Source of the DNA: CAYSUS01 sp964434165
Lineage (GTDB): Bacteria; Planctomycetota; Planctomycetia; Pirellulales; Thermoguttaceae
Reading direction: 5' to 3'
Assembly (NCBI GenBank): GCA_964434165.1
Contig: CAYSUS010000010.1
Span: 33,504 to 97,503 of the forward strand
DNA: 64,000 nt
Shown here: one piece after another, positions 55,101 to 62,409 of the stretch
How the letters are laid out: each line of letters opens with the position of its first letter
Numbering within the stretch: the stretch's first letter is position 1
Program-made: the position numbers and the translations under genes
Notes under the pieces: model-generated
What the model saw: only the letters and a program-made list of their open reading frames with translations
Told to the model about the DNA's origin: nothing
Database searches by the model: none

Positions 55101-55752
55101 CATCCGTGAGGCCCTCAAAAAGAAGGTCTCGCTGGACTTCGTCAACGCGCCGCTGGGCGACGCGATCGACTTCCTCCGCCGCGCGCTCCAGGTCGAGGTG
55201 CAGGCCGACCGCCGGGCTCTGGAGGGTCTGGACATCGGCATGGACTCCCGGATGACGTTCCACGTGAAGGACATGCGCGCCGCCGGCGCGCTGCGACTGA
55301 TGCTGCGCTCCCTGGGACTGGCCTTTGGCATCGAGGACGGGGTGTTGCTGATCACCAGCCCGTCCAAGGTGCAGCGCGCCGGGCCGGTGGCCTTGTTCCC
55401 GGTGGGCGACCTGGTGCCCGCGGCCGACACGCCGGGCGCGGACCGGAAGAGCCTGGCGGGGCTTGCGGTGCTGGTCCAGGCGACGGTCGCGCCCGGCTCC
55501 TGGCGCGCGGACCAAGGAGAAGGCGAGATCATCTACGTAGGGCTGGGCGGAATACGGGGCCTGGTGGTCAGCGGCCAGCCCGAGCGGGTGCTCGACCAGA
55601 TCGCCGGGCTGCTGGCCGAGCTCCGCCGCCAGTCGCCCGGCGGGACGCTTACGCTCATGGCCCCGCGGCGGCTCGTCGAGGACACCAGGCCCGAGGCCCC
55701 GCCGCCCAGCGCGCTGCAGGAGTACGGCATCCGTGGCGGAGGTATGTTTTGA
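52189..55752 (+). CDS. Secreted protein of five tandem STN-like repeat units
   Basis: 1187 aa, signal peptide 1-26 (LVSFAVVSLCLPTATAQ). GGAGAGG precedes the ATG. Five units follow with the ALEDVG marker at 193, 396, 599, 804 and 1010 (period 203-206). Each unit has two halves. The first (about 105 aa) is STN/secretin-N-like: FDF-x4-PL, GINVxxDxRALEDVGIGTDV, LRSxLRLLLRxLDLTYIIQD and EVLLITTPExAESR, then GVYPVRDL. The second half has PTAWDDVGGPGS and VVDQTxxxHEEVxxLL. A lone second half (about 70-128) precedes unit 1. STN domains form the periplasmic entrance of secretins and TonB receptors, but there is no secretin barrel here. It is therefore a soluble or surface multi-domain chain of unknown partner. 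The fifth unit is the most divergent. Confidence 0.85.
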   Translation: MSCLRVALGALVSFAVVSLCLPTATAQPAPTAAPKGPPESSPPGETESMVAEAHRVDHLVAEEPEQAERELGALRDMVEMAVNPETWDTCGGEGCARTFSTGAARMLVVRHRPQVHAEVRRLLEAIGRLVADAEAGRAPPTVLDWRGRRPGVERVEKALEKTLSCDFRQVPLDQVAAWLARKTGVPIKLDRMALEDVGIEADMPLTFRASEISFRSVLRLMLRTCDLTYEIRDGAFRITTPEVAEKRCMARLYPVRDLVAGCDSVGCGDRKVTSPGLEALADLVQTVAHPTRREWDAIKPVALRKARLLVLYHTQDAHQGTADLLTALRQLARESVGGNVPEPRMVGRGHQSKAVEAIHIALVTRFSFELDEMPLSVVAETIRRKAGINVVLDLRALEDVGLGPDIPITKRLKDINLRSSLRLLLRELDLTYIIQDEVLLITTPESAESRLLVGVYPVRDLIESRDPDGKIRHDFEELEQLIHFALGPTTWSSEGGPGSHGAAPFEDVHALVVRQTEEGHREVRDLLAALRKAARLAPQDPAEHPYLLLSGEDERPASKAIWAALDKRVSFDFCKKPLANVVAHFRKQFGIEIQIDRRALEDVGIGTDVPVTKRLKAVTFRSALRHLLRDLDLTCVIQDEVLLITTPETAESRIEAAVYPIGDLAAEPSLRGDDPHGLEALIDLITAAVRPTAWDDVGGPGSVFGITAGQAPVLVVDQTRDVHEEVASLLAVVRQLVSDSAAGKPPVCVIVEWAGEPEATGAIRKALARKATKATFDFVECPLADVLAGIEDWAGINVLVDRRALEDVGIGTDVPVTGKCKDMPLREFLRSILRDVDLTWIIQDEVLLITTPEVAESRLLTGVYPARDLAEVRGPDSPVRYDYDGLAKVIQSAVWPATWDELGGPGSIGTAPFEGVHALVISQTEEGHEAVRAVLARLREIKRLAAADPALAAERPYFLLDPDDESPQSRAIREALKKKVSLDFVNAPLGDAIDFLRRALQVEVQADRRALEGLDIGMDSRMTFHVKDMRAAGALRLMLRSLGLAFGIEDGVLLITSPSKVQRAGPVALFPVGDLVPAADTPGADRKSLAGLAVLVQATVAPGSWRADQGEGEIIYVGLGGIRGLVVSGQPERVLDQIAGLLAELRRQSPGGTLTLMAPRRLVEDTRPEAPPPSALQEYGIRGGGMF

Positions 55753-55785
55753 AGGCGTCGCTCGTTCCCGCGATCCGCCCGAGTT

Positions 55786-55816
55786 CCTCGTTCCTACGCA
55801 GAGCGTGGGAACGAGG
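55786..55816. repeat. Palindromic repeat, family C, copy 1
   Basis: CCTCGTTCC (55786-55794) and GGAACGAGG (55808-55816) around TACGCAGAGCGTG, itself partly self-complementary. It sits between the two STN genes. Confidence 0.7.
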
Positions 55817-55853
55817 CAATAAATCGCTGAATACGCCCTTAAGGAGTCTCCCG

Positions 55854-56615
55854 ATGAGCAAATTCCTGTTATTCACCCTGCTGGGCATGGTGGTCCTCTG
55901 CGTTCCCGCCGTTGCCGAGGAGTCGCCCGAGGGTATAGTCCCTTCGCACCAACCACGGTCGGATGGGCGTCAGAGCGACCGGTCCTCGGCCGAGGAAGCC
56001 ATCGAGAAGGCCCTCGACAGCCCCACCACGTGCGAGTTCATCGAGACGCCGCTATTGGACGTGGTGGAGTATCTCCGCGATTTGCACGGCGTGAACATCG
56101 CCATCGACTGGAAAGCCCTGGGCGCCGCCAAGCCGGACCCCACCAGCGCGGCGGTGTCGATTCAGTGCAAGGGAACCAGCCTCCGCTCGGCTCTGGAGTT
56201 GATCCTGCGCCCGCTGAAGCTGACCTGGGCCGTTCATCACGAGGCGCTGCTGGTGACCACGCCCGAGGAGGCCCAGGGCATGCTGACCACGCGAGTTTAC
56301 ACGGTGGGCGACCTGGTCGCCGGGATGGGCGCGGACCGCGCCGAGCAGGACATGAAGCGGGAGCTGGAGGACCTCGTCGACGTGATCACCGCGACGGTGG
56401 CCGTGAAGACCTGGGACTTCTCTGGCGGCACGGGCTCGATGGCCGCGGCCACGGTGGGCGACGCCCGGGTGCTGATCGTCTCGCAATCCTACCGGGTCCA
56501 TCACGAGCTCGAGGCGCTGCTCGAGAAGCTCCGCGAGGCGAAGGCCGCTGCGAAGCAGGAGCCTTCCGAACAGCCCGCCCCTGCCCAGGAACAGCCTGGC
56601 GAGGCGAAGGGGTGA
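55854..56615 (+). CDS. Single-unit STN-like secreted protein
   Basis: 253 aa, signal peptide 1-21 (FLLFTLLGMVVLCVPAVAEE). AAGGAG lies 8 nt before the ATG. It carries one copy of the two-half unit found five times in the neighbour: first half about 50-152 (CEFIETPLLDVVEYLRDLHG, LRSALELILRPLKLTWAVHH, EALLVTTPEEAQG, RVYTVGDLV), second half about 168-228 (KTWDFSGGTGS, RVLIVSQSYRVHHELEALLE). ALEDVG is replaced by ALGAAKPD. The C-terminus is Pro/Glu/Gln-rich. It lies 101 bases downstream of the repeat gene on the same strand, and a repeat C hairpin lies in the gap. It may be closer to the ancestral form. Confidence 0.85.
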   Translation: MSKFLLFTLLGMVVLCVPAVAEESPEGIVPSHQPRSDGRQSDRSSAEEAIEKALDSPTTCEFIETPLLDVVEYLRDLHGVNIAIDWKALGAAKPDPTSAAVSIQCKGTSLRSALELILRPLKLTWAVHHEALLVTTPEEAQGMLTTRVYTVGDLVAGMGADRAEQDMKRELEDLVDVITATVAVKTWDFSGGTGSMAAATVGDARVLIVSQSYRVHHELEALLEKLREAKAAAKQEPSEQPAPAQEQPGEAKG

Positions 56616-56635
56616 ACACGGGAGGAAGCGGCTCG

Positions 56636-56664
56636 CTCGTCCCCGTGCTCCGCGAGGGAACGAG
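56636..56664. repeat. Palindromic repeat, family C, copy 2
   Basis: CTCGTCCCCGTGCTCCGCGA then GGGAACGAG; degenerate relative of 55786-55816, located 20 bases after the single-unit STN gene. Confidence 0.55.
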
Positions 56665-56691
56665 ATGACCACCACTCATTTCCGCCGCCCT

Positions 56692-56727
56692 GACCCCCGA
56701 CCCCTCTCCCGCGAGCGGGAGAGGGGA
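56692..56727. repeat. Palindromic interspersed repeat, family A, copy near the J-domain gene
   Basis: Perfect 12-bp arms CCCCTCTCCCGC / GCGGGAGAGGGG around GA (56701-56726), flanked by GACCCCCGA and A. About four differences from 8812-8847. It sits 3 bases beyond the stop of the J-domain-like gene. Confidence 0.8.
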
Positions 56728-56729
56728 GA

Positions 56730-58652
56730 TCATTTCAGCTCGCGGATCTTCTCGATCTTTTCCTCGATCTGGCGGGCCTTGGCGTAGTCCTTGTCGATCT
56801 TGGCGCCGGCCAAGGCGACCCGCGAGGCCCGATCCGCGGCAACGTAATGCTTTTCCTCGATCGCCTCGTCGAGGAGCTGCAAGCTGTACTGGTAGATGCT
56901 CCAGCGGACCTGGCTGTCGGTCTGCTCGCGCCAGCAAGTGATCAGGTCGTCGGATTTCATCGCCAGGGCGTCCACCTTGAAGTGGTCGGCGATGCGGATC
57001 ACGGCCCAGTTGAACGACTCGGCGTCGCCAAGGTCGACCGCCATATCGTGGGCCACGCTGTACATGAAGTAGCGCAGCGCTGGGTCGTCCTCGGTCTCCT
57101 CGGCCAGGTCGTACATCTTCTTGGCCAAGGCAACCTTGCCTTCCTTGTCCCGGGCGGCCGCGAACTCGTCCTGGAAGATCTCGCGGACCTGCTCCTCGGC
57201 CTTGGCCAGGGCCGCCTTGTCGGGGACCGGCAGGCGATTGTCCTTCTTCGGCGGCGGCTTCCACTCCGCGGGCTTCTCCTTGTCCGCGTGCATCACCGGG
57301 TCGCGCCCGGTGTCGGCCTTGGGCCGGGTTCTGACCGGGCCGGCCAGCTCGACCTCGGGCAGCAGGGCCCGGCCCGCCGAGCCCGCTTCTTCCAGTCGCG
57401 TACGGGCTTCCTGCCGGTCGCCCCACTTGTCCACGGCCAGGAACGCGCCGATCCGCAGGTTCGCCGTGTGCCCGTCGCCGGGCATCCGCTTCTGGAAGAT
57501 GCCGATGGCCAGTTGCCGGGGCATCTCGCTGATGACGTGGAACTCGCGGTTCTTGCCGTCCGCCCGGACCATCAGCCGGTCGTCGCGGTTCTGGACCACG
57601 ACGCAGAGGTTGTTGCCGATTCGGATTTCGTCGCCCGCTTGAAGCTTGGCCGAAACCTCGCGCACTGCCTTCCAGAATGCCTCGAGCGACTCGACCAGGC
57701 GTTGCACGCGCTCCGCCTCGGTCTTCTCGGTGGGCGAGCGGGCCATGTCCAACGCGGCGTCGAGGTGGTTGCGCGCGGTCTCGATCTGCCGATCGGCCAG
57801 CGCGGCCCGGGCCGCGGCCAAGAGGCCCGTCGTGCTCGACTTGTCCAGTGGGGTGTCTTCGCCCTGGTTCATCAGGTCGGCCATGGTCCGCGAGCCGATG
57901 GGCGGCGGGGTCCCCTTGCGCCAGGACGAGGTCTTCGTGCGGCGGGGCGGGCGCGAGGGGCGTCCGCCCTCGTTGTCGTGGTCGGATCGCGAGGAACTGG
58001 TGCGGCTCGAGGTCTCGCGGCGGTCCTTCTTGCCGCCTCCGCCCGCCATCGCCAGCACCAGGATCATGACCAGCACCAGTCCGCCGCCGGAAAGGGCGAC
58101 GATCGTGCCCGGCTGGGTCCAGGGGTTCTTCGCCGCGGCGGTGCGGGTCCCGTTGGCGGCGGCGTTCTGCGGGCCGGCGGCGCGGCGGGCTGCGGCGCCG
58201 GAGGGCGCGTCGCCGGTGACGATGACCGGGGCCTCCACCGCGCCGGAGGGGGCGGCCGCCGCCGGCGTCACGGCGGCGGGCATCGCTGGCGAAACGCCAC
58301 CGTGGGCTGCAGCCGGGGGCGTCACGGCCGGCGGCGTGACGGGCTCAGCCGGGCTCGGGGTCACGGCCGGCGGGGTGGACGGCTGCGCCAGCATGGCGTC
58401 GTACTGGGCCTTGAACGCCGGGTTGAGCAGCAGGTGCCGGGCGGTGGCCAGGTCCTCGAGAACCTCCTCGGCGGCCGCCGGGTCCTGGGAGGCCACGGAT
58501 CGAACGTACGCCTCGCGCTGGTCAACGGCGCGGCGGATCGTCTCGAAGTCGCTCTCGTAGGGGGCAATTCCAAGTAGCCGGTAGTGGTTGGCCGGGCGCT
58601 CGTGCGCTGCGATCCCCAGCCAAAGCTGATAAGCGTCAAACGGCTGCTGCAT
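56730..58652 (-). CDS. J-domain-like membrane protein
   Basis: 640 aa. Residues about 20-90 (NHYRLLGIAPYESDFETIRR, then EEVLEDLATARHLLLNPAFK) form a J-domain-like or DnaJ-derived helical module without the catalytic HPD, so it is not a normal cochaperone. About 95-180 is Pro/Ala/Thr-rich linker, 183-204 a membrane segment (TIVALSGGGLVLVMILVLAM), 205-250 a basic Ser/Arg region, and the rest a large helical domain. This architecture recurs in planctomycetes. The ATG at 58652 is chosen over GTG codons at 58655 and 58661. The promoter at 58789-58817 gives a leader of about 130 nt. Confidence 0.83.
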   Translation of the reverse strand: MQQPFDAYQLWLGIAAHERPANHYRLLGIAPYESDFETIRRAVDQREAYVRSVASQDPAAAEEVLEDLATARHLLLNPAFKAQYDAMLAQPSTPPAVTPSPAEPVTPPAVTPPAAAHGGVSPAMPAAVTPAAAAPSGAVEAPVIVTGDAPSGAAARRAAGPQNAAANGTRTAAAKNPWTQPGTIVALSGGGLVLVMILVLAMAGGGGKKDRRETSSRTSSSRSDHDNEGGRPSRPPRRTKTSSWRKGTPPPIGSRTMADLMNQGEDTPLDKSSTTGLLAAARAALADRQIETARNHLDAALDMARSPTEKTEAERVQRLVESLEAFWKAVREVSAKLQAGDEIRIGNNLCVVVQNRDDRLMVRADGKNREFHVISEMPRQLAIGIFQKRMPGDGHTANLRIGAFLAVDKWGDRQEARTRLEEAGSAGRALLPEVELAGPVRTRPKADTGRDPVMHADKEKPAEWKPPPKKDNRLPVPDKAALAKAEEQVREIFQDEFAAARDKEGKVALAKKMYDLAEETEDDPALRYFMYSVAHDMAVDLGDAESFNWAVIRIADHFKVDALAMKSDDLITCWREQTDSQVRWSIYQYSLQLLDEAIEEKHYVAADRASRVALAGAKIDKDYAKARQIEEKIEKIRELK

Positions 58653-58710
58653 CACCGCCACTCACAGGTCCAAAGGGGGCGCGGTCTTGGGGGTGGTCAG
58701 AGAAACGATC

Positions 58711-58744
58711 AGACTCCCGAAGTCCTTCGGACCCCGGAAGTCTT
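58711..58744. repeat. Interspersed repeat, family B, copy 3
   Basis: AGACTCCCGAAGTCCTTCGG followed by ACCCCGGAAGTCTT; a looser member of the family seen at 42823 and 43717. Confidence 0.55.
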
Positions 58745-58788
58745 CAGTAACGCGGGGCGCGGGCCGGCCGTGTCGATCATCCCGGTTC

Positions 58789-58817
58789 GTTATAGAAGGT
58801 TACACGCGCAGCGACAA
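58789..58817 (-). promoter_or_regulatory. Putative promoter of the J-domain-like gene
   Basis: Minus strand TTGTCG (58817-58812), 17-nt spacer, TATAAC (58794-58789). Confidence 0.6.
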
Positions 58818-58961
58818 GAGAGCGGCCGCGGCGGTCGCGCCCGGGGACGCTCACGCAATCCTCACGCAGGCCAGGGCCGGGCCCCGTGATCCCGGGGTCT
58901 GTAGCAGGGCCGGCCGACGGGCACGGACGGAAGTGGGGACCATCGCGAGTCGATCGGGCGA

Positions 58962-59765
58962 TCACGTTTCGTCGGAGCGCGGCTCGGGGGCAGCGGGGCC
59001 CTCGACAGCCTCCGGCGCGGGAGGCCCGTCGTCTTTGATCGGGTCGGCCGGGGCCTTGCCCTCCTTGGGCTTCGACGACGCGGGCGCCGCGGCGTCCTTC
59101 GCGGGCGGGGGGAAGAGGAGATCAGTGACCGCGGGGAGAAAGACCTCGGCGAACTCGATGGCCGGGCTGTCCTCCAGCGCGGCGCCGGGCGTGGTGCGCG
59201 TGATCAGGTAGAGCTTGTTCAGTGGGGTGCGCCCGCCGTACTTCATGCGGGGCATGTCGGGCGCTTCCCAGTTGCCGCTGGCATTCCACGCCCAGAAGAC
59301 GCGCACTGTGTGCTGGGTGGTCCGGTCCTCCTTGAGGAACTGGGCGGTACGGAACTCGGCCGAGGAATCGCCGAAACGGATCGTGTAAGGCCGGATCTTG
59401 TCCTCGATGCGGAAGCCCGAACCCACGTAGCACGCGTCGGGCGTGTGAACGGCCACGTGGCGCGAGGCCCCGCAAATCAGATAGACCGAGACGACGTCCT
59501 GCGTGTGCGGGTTACGGTAGGTCCGGGAGAGGTCCTCGTAAGCCCCGGCCGCCTCGCGCTCGCGCGGGTCCATCTCCGTGGTTTCCTGCGTCTCCCAGTC
59601 GCCGATATGGTCCGGCACGTTGCGCAGCGCCGCGGCAAAGACCTCGAGCTCCTCGGAGTGGGTCGGCGCCCAGCGATCGGTCCACACGCCCTGCACGATC
59701 GTGGTCAGCAGGATCAGGACGACGCCGGCAGCGGCGGGCAGGATCAGCGGCAGGTGGCGATTCAT
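58962..59765 (-). CDS. Exosortase-associated EpsI-family protein
   Basis: 267 aa. N-terminal membrane segment (residues 6-26), then a DUF3485/EpsI domain: WAPTHSEELEVFAAALRNVP, YLICGASRHVAVHTPDACY with the family's H-x-PD-x-C core (H107, D110, C112), VGSGF, RVFWAWNASGNWEAPD. EpsI proteins accompany exosortases and are needed for exopolysaccharide export or processing; the reaction is not known to me. A Pro/Ala/Glu-rich tail of about 45 residues follows. It is the third gene of the operon after the exosortase and Wzz-kinase genes, 59 bases past the kinase stop. No clear ribosome site precedes the ATG. Confidence 0.92.
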   Translation of the reverse strand: MNRHLPLILPAAAGVVLILLTTIVQGVWTDRWAPTHSEELEVFAAALRNVPDHIGDWETQETTEMDPREREAAGAYEDLSRTYRNPHTQDVVSVYLICGASRHVAVHTPDACYVGSGFRIEDKIRPYTIRFGDSSAEFRTAQFLKEDRTTQHTVRVFWAWNASGNWEAPDMPRMKYGGRTPLNKLYLITRTTPGAALEDSPAIEFAEVFLPAVTDLLFPPPAKDAAAPASSKPKEGKAPADPIKDDGPPAPEAVEGPAAPEPRSDET

Positions 59766-59824
59766 GACAGGCGGCGATTGGCGTTCGTGTTGCCGGGGAA
59801 AGGCGATCGGGCTTCGGCCCGCGG

Positions 59825-62158
59825 TCAGGCCACGGAGCTTTCGGCGTGGGCCGCGTAGGGCCGGTAGTACGAGCGGTACTTGCCCACGCTCACGCCGTTG
59901 ACGACCGCGCCGAGCAGCGGGATGTTCACCGCGCGGATCCGCTCGCAAGCCTCGAACACCTGGGGCACACGGCTGACGTCGCGCAGCACGGAGAGGAGCA
60001 CGCCGTCGGCGTAGCGGCCGAACAGCAGGGCGTCGGAGTCGGTGAGCACGGGCCCGGAGTCGATCATGATGAAGTCGAACTCGTCGCGGAGCCGGGTGAA
60101 CCCGTCGCGGAGCCCGTCGCTGGCCAGCGACTGGATGCTGTCCAGGTCGCAATGCCCGGCGGGAATCATCCACAGCCCGGCCACGCGCGTGGGCCGGATC
60201 ACGTCGTCCAGCTCGGCCTCGCCGCGGAGGACCTCGCTCAGCCCGGGCGTCACCGGCATCTCGAACAGACGGTGCGCGCTGGGACGGCGCAAGTCGCCGT
60301 CGATCAACAGCGTGCGTCGTCCGCTGCGGGCGAGGCTGGCCGCCAGTTGCGAGGCGACCGTGGTCTTGCCCTCCTTCTCCAGGGAGCTGGTCACGAGGGC
60401 CACGCGGATGCCTTCGGCGCTGGAGCGATAGAGCAGCGCGGTGCGGATGTTGTCGATCGACTCGGCGAGAATGCCTTGCAGGGGACTGGACGAGCCGTTC
60501 AGGCCCAGCCGGGAGCGCTGGCGCCCGGAGATCGAAGGCACGTCGCCGACGACCCGCACGCCCAGCCCGTAGGCCACCTCGGCCGGCGAGTTGACGCGGC
60601 GGGACATGAAGTCCAGGCCGGCCACGCCGAGCACGGCCAGGCCGAAGGCCGCGGCCGCGATGAACGCCATCATGCGGTACTTCTTGCGGATGTCGCTGCT
60701 CTTGGGCACGCTCGCCGGCTCGAGCAGGGTCACGCGCGGGGCGGCCGCCAGCTCGATCTCCCATTCCTCGAGCTCCTGACCCATCCGCTCGGTGATCCGC
60801 TTCAACCGCTCCAGCTCGGAGCGTCGCAGGTCCAGCTCGACCGAGTTGGAGCTGAGCTTCTCGCTCTCGGCCGCGCTCTGTTTGAAGGCCTCCTCGGCCA
60901 CCTTGAGCTCCTCTTCGAGCACGGACTGCTCGACCTTCCAGGCCTCGATGGTGGCCAGCTGCTTCTCGCGGGGGCTCGTGGGGGCCAGGTGCCAGCCTTC
61001 GGCCAGGTGCTCCTTGAGCTTCTCCTCGATGGCCTTTTCCAAACCCGGCCCGATCTCGGCGATCCGCTTGTCGATGCCCTCGCGCATCGTCTGCTGCCGC
61101 TCCTTCATGCGATCGATGCTGGGGGCATCGTCATCCTTCGCCCTCAGCTTCTCCTCGAAGATCTGCATGTCCAGCCGGGCGATCTCCTGCTGGGCGTAAC
61201 CGATCCACGGGTCGCTGGCCAGCGCCTTCTCGAACATCTGGCGCTTCAGCTTCTCGCGCATCTTGGCTTCGTCCACCTTGGGGTTTTCGGACTCCTCGCC
61301 GAGCTTCTCCAGCAGGGCCTCGCCGATGCTGATCCGCTGATCGATGCCGCTGATCCGGCCCTTCAGCGAGAGCACGCGGTTGCGGAGACGGTCGGTGGTC
61401 TCCAGGGCGTACAGGCCCTTCAGACGCACCTGGTCGGAGTCCGCGGCCCCCAGCTCGTTGGCCAGGTCCTCGTAAAGCGTGGTCTTCTTGCGGATGTCCT
61501 CCTGGTTGCGGTGGTAGCTCTGCTCGAGGACGCGCTTGCGGCGGAGCTGGTTCTCGCGATCCACGCCGACCACCTCTTCCATGTAGGCGTCCTTGACGGC
61601 GTTCACGAGGGTGACGAGCTGGCTGGGATCGTCCCCCGTCATGGCGATCTGGAGGATCTCGGAGTTGCCCGGAAAACTCACCCGGACGTGCTCCTTCAAC
61701 CAGGTCAGGCGGTCCTCCTCGTCGCGGAGGTATTCGCACTGGGCCACGTTGGGCTTGCGCAGGGCGGCGTTGAGCACGAAACGGCTGGTCATCAGCGTGG
61801 CCACGGCCCGGCGGTCGTTGAGCAGCTCGTCCTCGCCGCCCACCTTGAACATGATCTGGGGCTTCTTCGAAGCGATCCGCAGCCATGCGGTTGCCGTGTA
61901 GTTCACCGGCAGGAGAACCCAGGCCGCCGCGGCCGCCGCCATCGCCGCGAGGACCCCCATCCCCAGCGCCCATCCCCAGCGGCGCCTGAGAGCGTAAACC
62001 AGGTCGATGGGACGCGGCGTGGTGTTGAGGATCTCGGGCTGCGGAGTCGAGCGGGCGGGCCAGCGATGGCCTTCATGCGAAGCGACCAGGGCCCCGCGCA
62101 GATCGCGGGAGTTGTCGCCATTGACGCCTTGGGAGTTGGGATCACTCGATTGTGCCAC
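59825..62158 (-). CDS. Polysaccharide co-polymerase / BY-kinase (Wzz-GumC type)
   Basis: 777 aa. Membrane segments at about 63-83 and 497-516 enclose a large coiled-coil periplasmic domain, the Wzz chain-length-determinant layout. The cytoplasmic C-terminal half is a bacterial tyrosine kinase: Walker A SSLEKEGKTT (591-600, K598), Walker A' LLIDGDLRRP (D620, D622), Walker B IMID (D700). The C-terminus carries a tyrosine cluster YRSYYRPY (761-768), the usual autophosphorylation tail. It controls exopolysaccharide chain length and secretion through phosphorylation cycles. The GTG start is supported by GAGG 7 nt upstream. It is the middle gene between exosortase and EpsI. Confidence 0.94.
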   Translation of the reverse strand: MAQSSDPNSQGVNGDNSRDLRGALVASHEGHRWPARSTPQPEILNTTPRPIDLVYALRRRWGWALGMGVLAAMAAAAAAWVLLPVNYTATAWLRIASKKPQIMFKVGGEDELLNDRRAVATLMTSRFVLNAALRKPNVAQCEYLRDEEDRLTWLKEHVRVSFPGNSEILQIAMTGDDPSQLVTLVNAVKDAYMEEVVGVDRENQLRRKRVLEQSYHRNQEDIRKKTTLYEDLANELGAADSDQVRLKGLYALETTDRLRNRVLSLKGRISGIDQRISIGEALLEKLGEESENPKVDEAKMREKLKRQMFEKALASDPWIGYAQQEIARLDMQIFEEKLRAKDDDAPSIDRMKERQQTMREGIDKRIAEIGPGLEKAIEEKLKEHLAEGWHLAPTSPREKQLATIEAWKVEQSVLEEELKVAEEAFKQSAAESEKLSSNSVELDLRRSELERLKRITERMGQELEEWEIELAAAPRVTLLEPASVPKSSDIRKKYRMMAFIAAAAFGLAVLGVAGLDFMSRRVNSPAEVAYGLGVRVVGDVPSISGRQRSRLGLNGSSSPLQGILAESIDNIRTALLYRSSAEGIRVALVTSSLEKEGKTTVASQLAASLARSGRRTLLIDGDLRRPSAHRLFEMPVTPGLSEVLRGEAELDDVIRPTRVAGLWMIPAGHCDLDSIQSLASDGLRDGFTRLRDEFDFIMIDSGPVLTDSDALLFGRYADGVLLSVLRDVSRVPQVFEACERIRAVNIPLLGAVVNGVSVGKYRSYYRPYAAHAESSVA

Positions 62159-62409
62159 GGTATGCCTCGCAAAAGGAACGAGCCTGGAATGTACCCGTCT
62201 TCACGCCGCCCGGCCTTCGCGCGTCCGGACGCCCGCTCTGCCCCCCGGCACTACGGACCGCAACGTTCAGGCCGTGCCGGACCGTCATGCGCTGGGCTTG
62301 CTGCAAATCCTTGCTTTCCCTCACGTTGGAATCGCGGCCCGGCGGCTGCCCTTGGCCGGCGCGCTGTCGGCAGGCAACGCCGCGCTTGGCCGATTGTTGC
62401 CAGGGGGCC

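Larger units (their letters stand above)
58653..58961. other. Intergenic region, 309 bases
   Basis: Repeat B copy 3, the J-domain gene promoter, and the end of the exosortase operon. No gene is supported. Confidence 0.6.

Noticed and set aside
52852..55515. 887-codon minus-strand open frame with internal repeats
   Set aside because: It mirrors the five STN units; the repeats are inherited from the plus strand.
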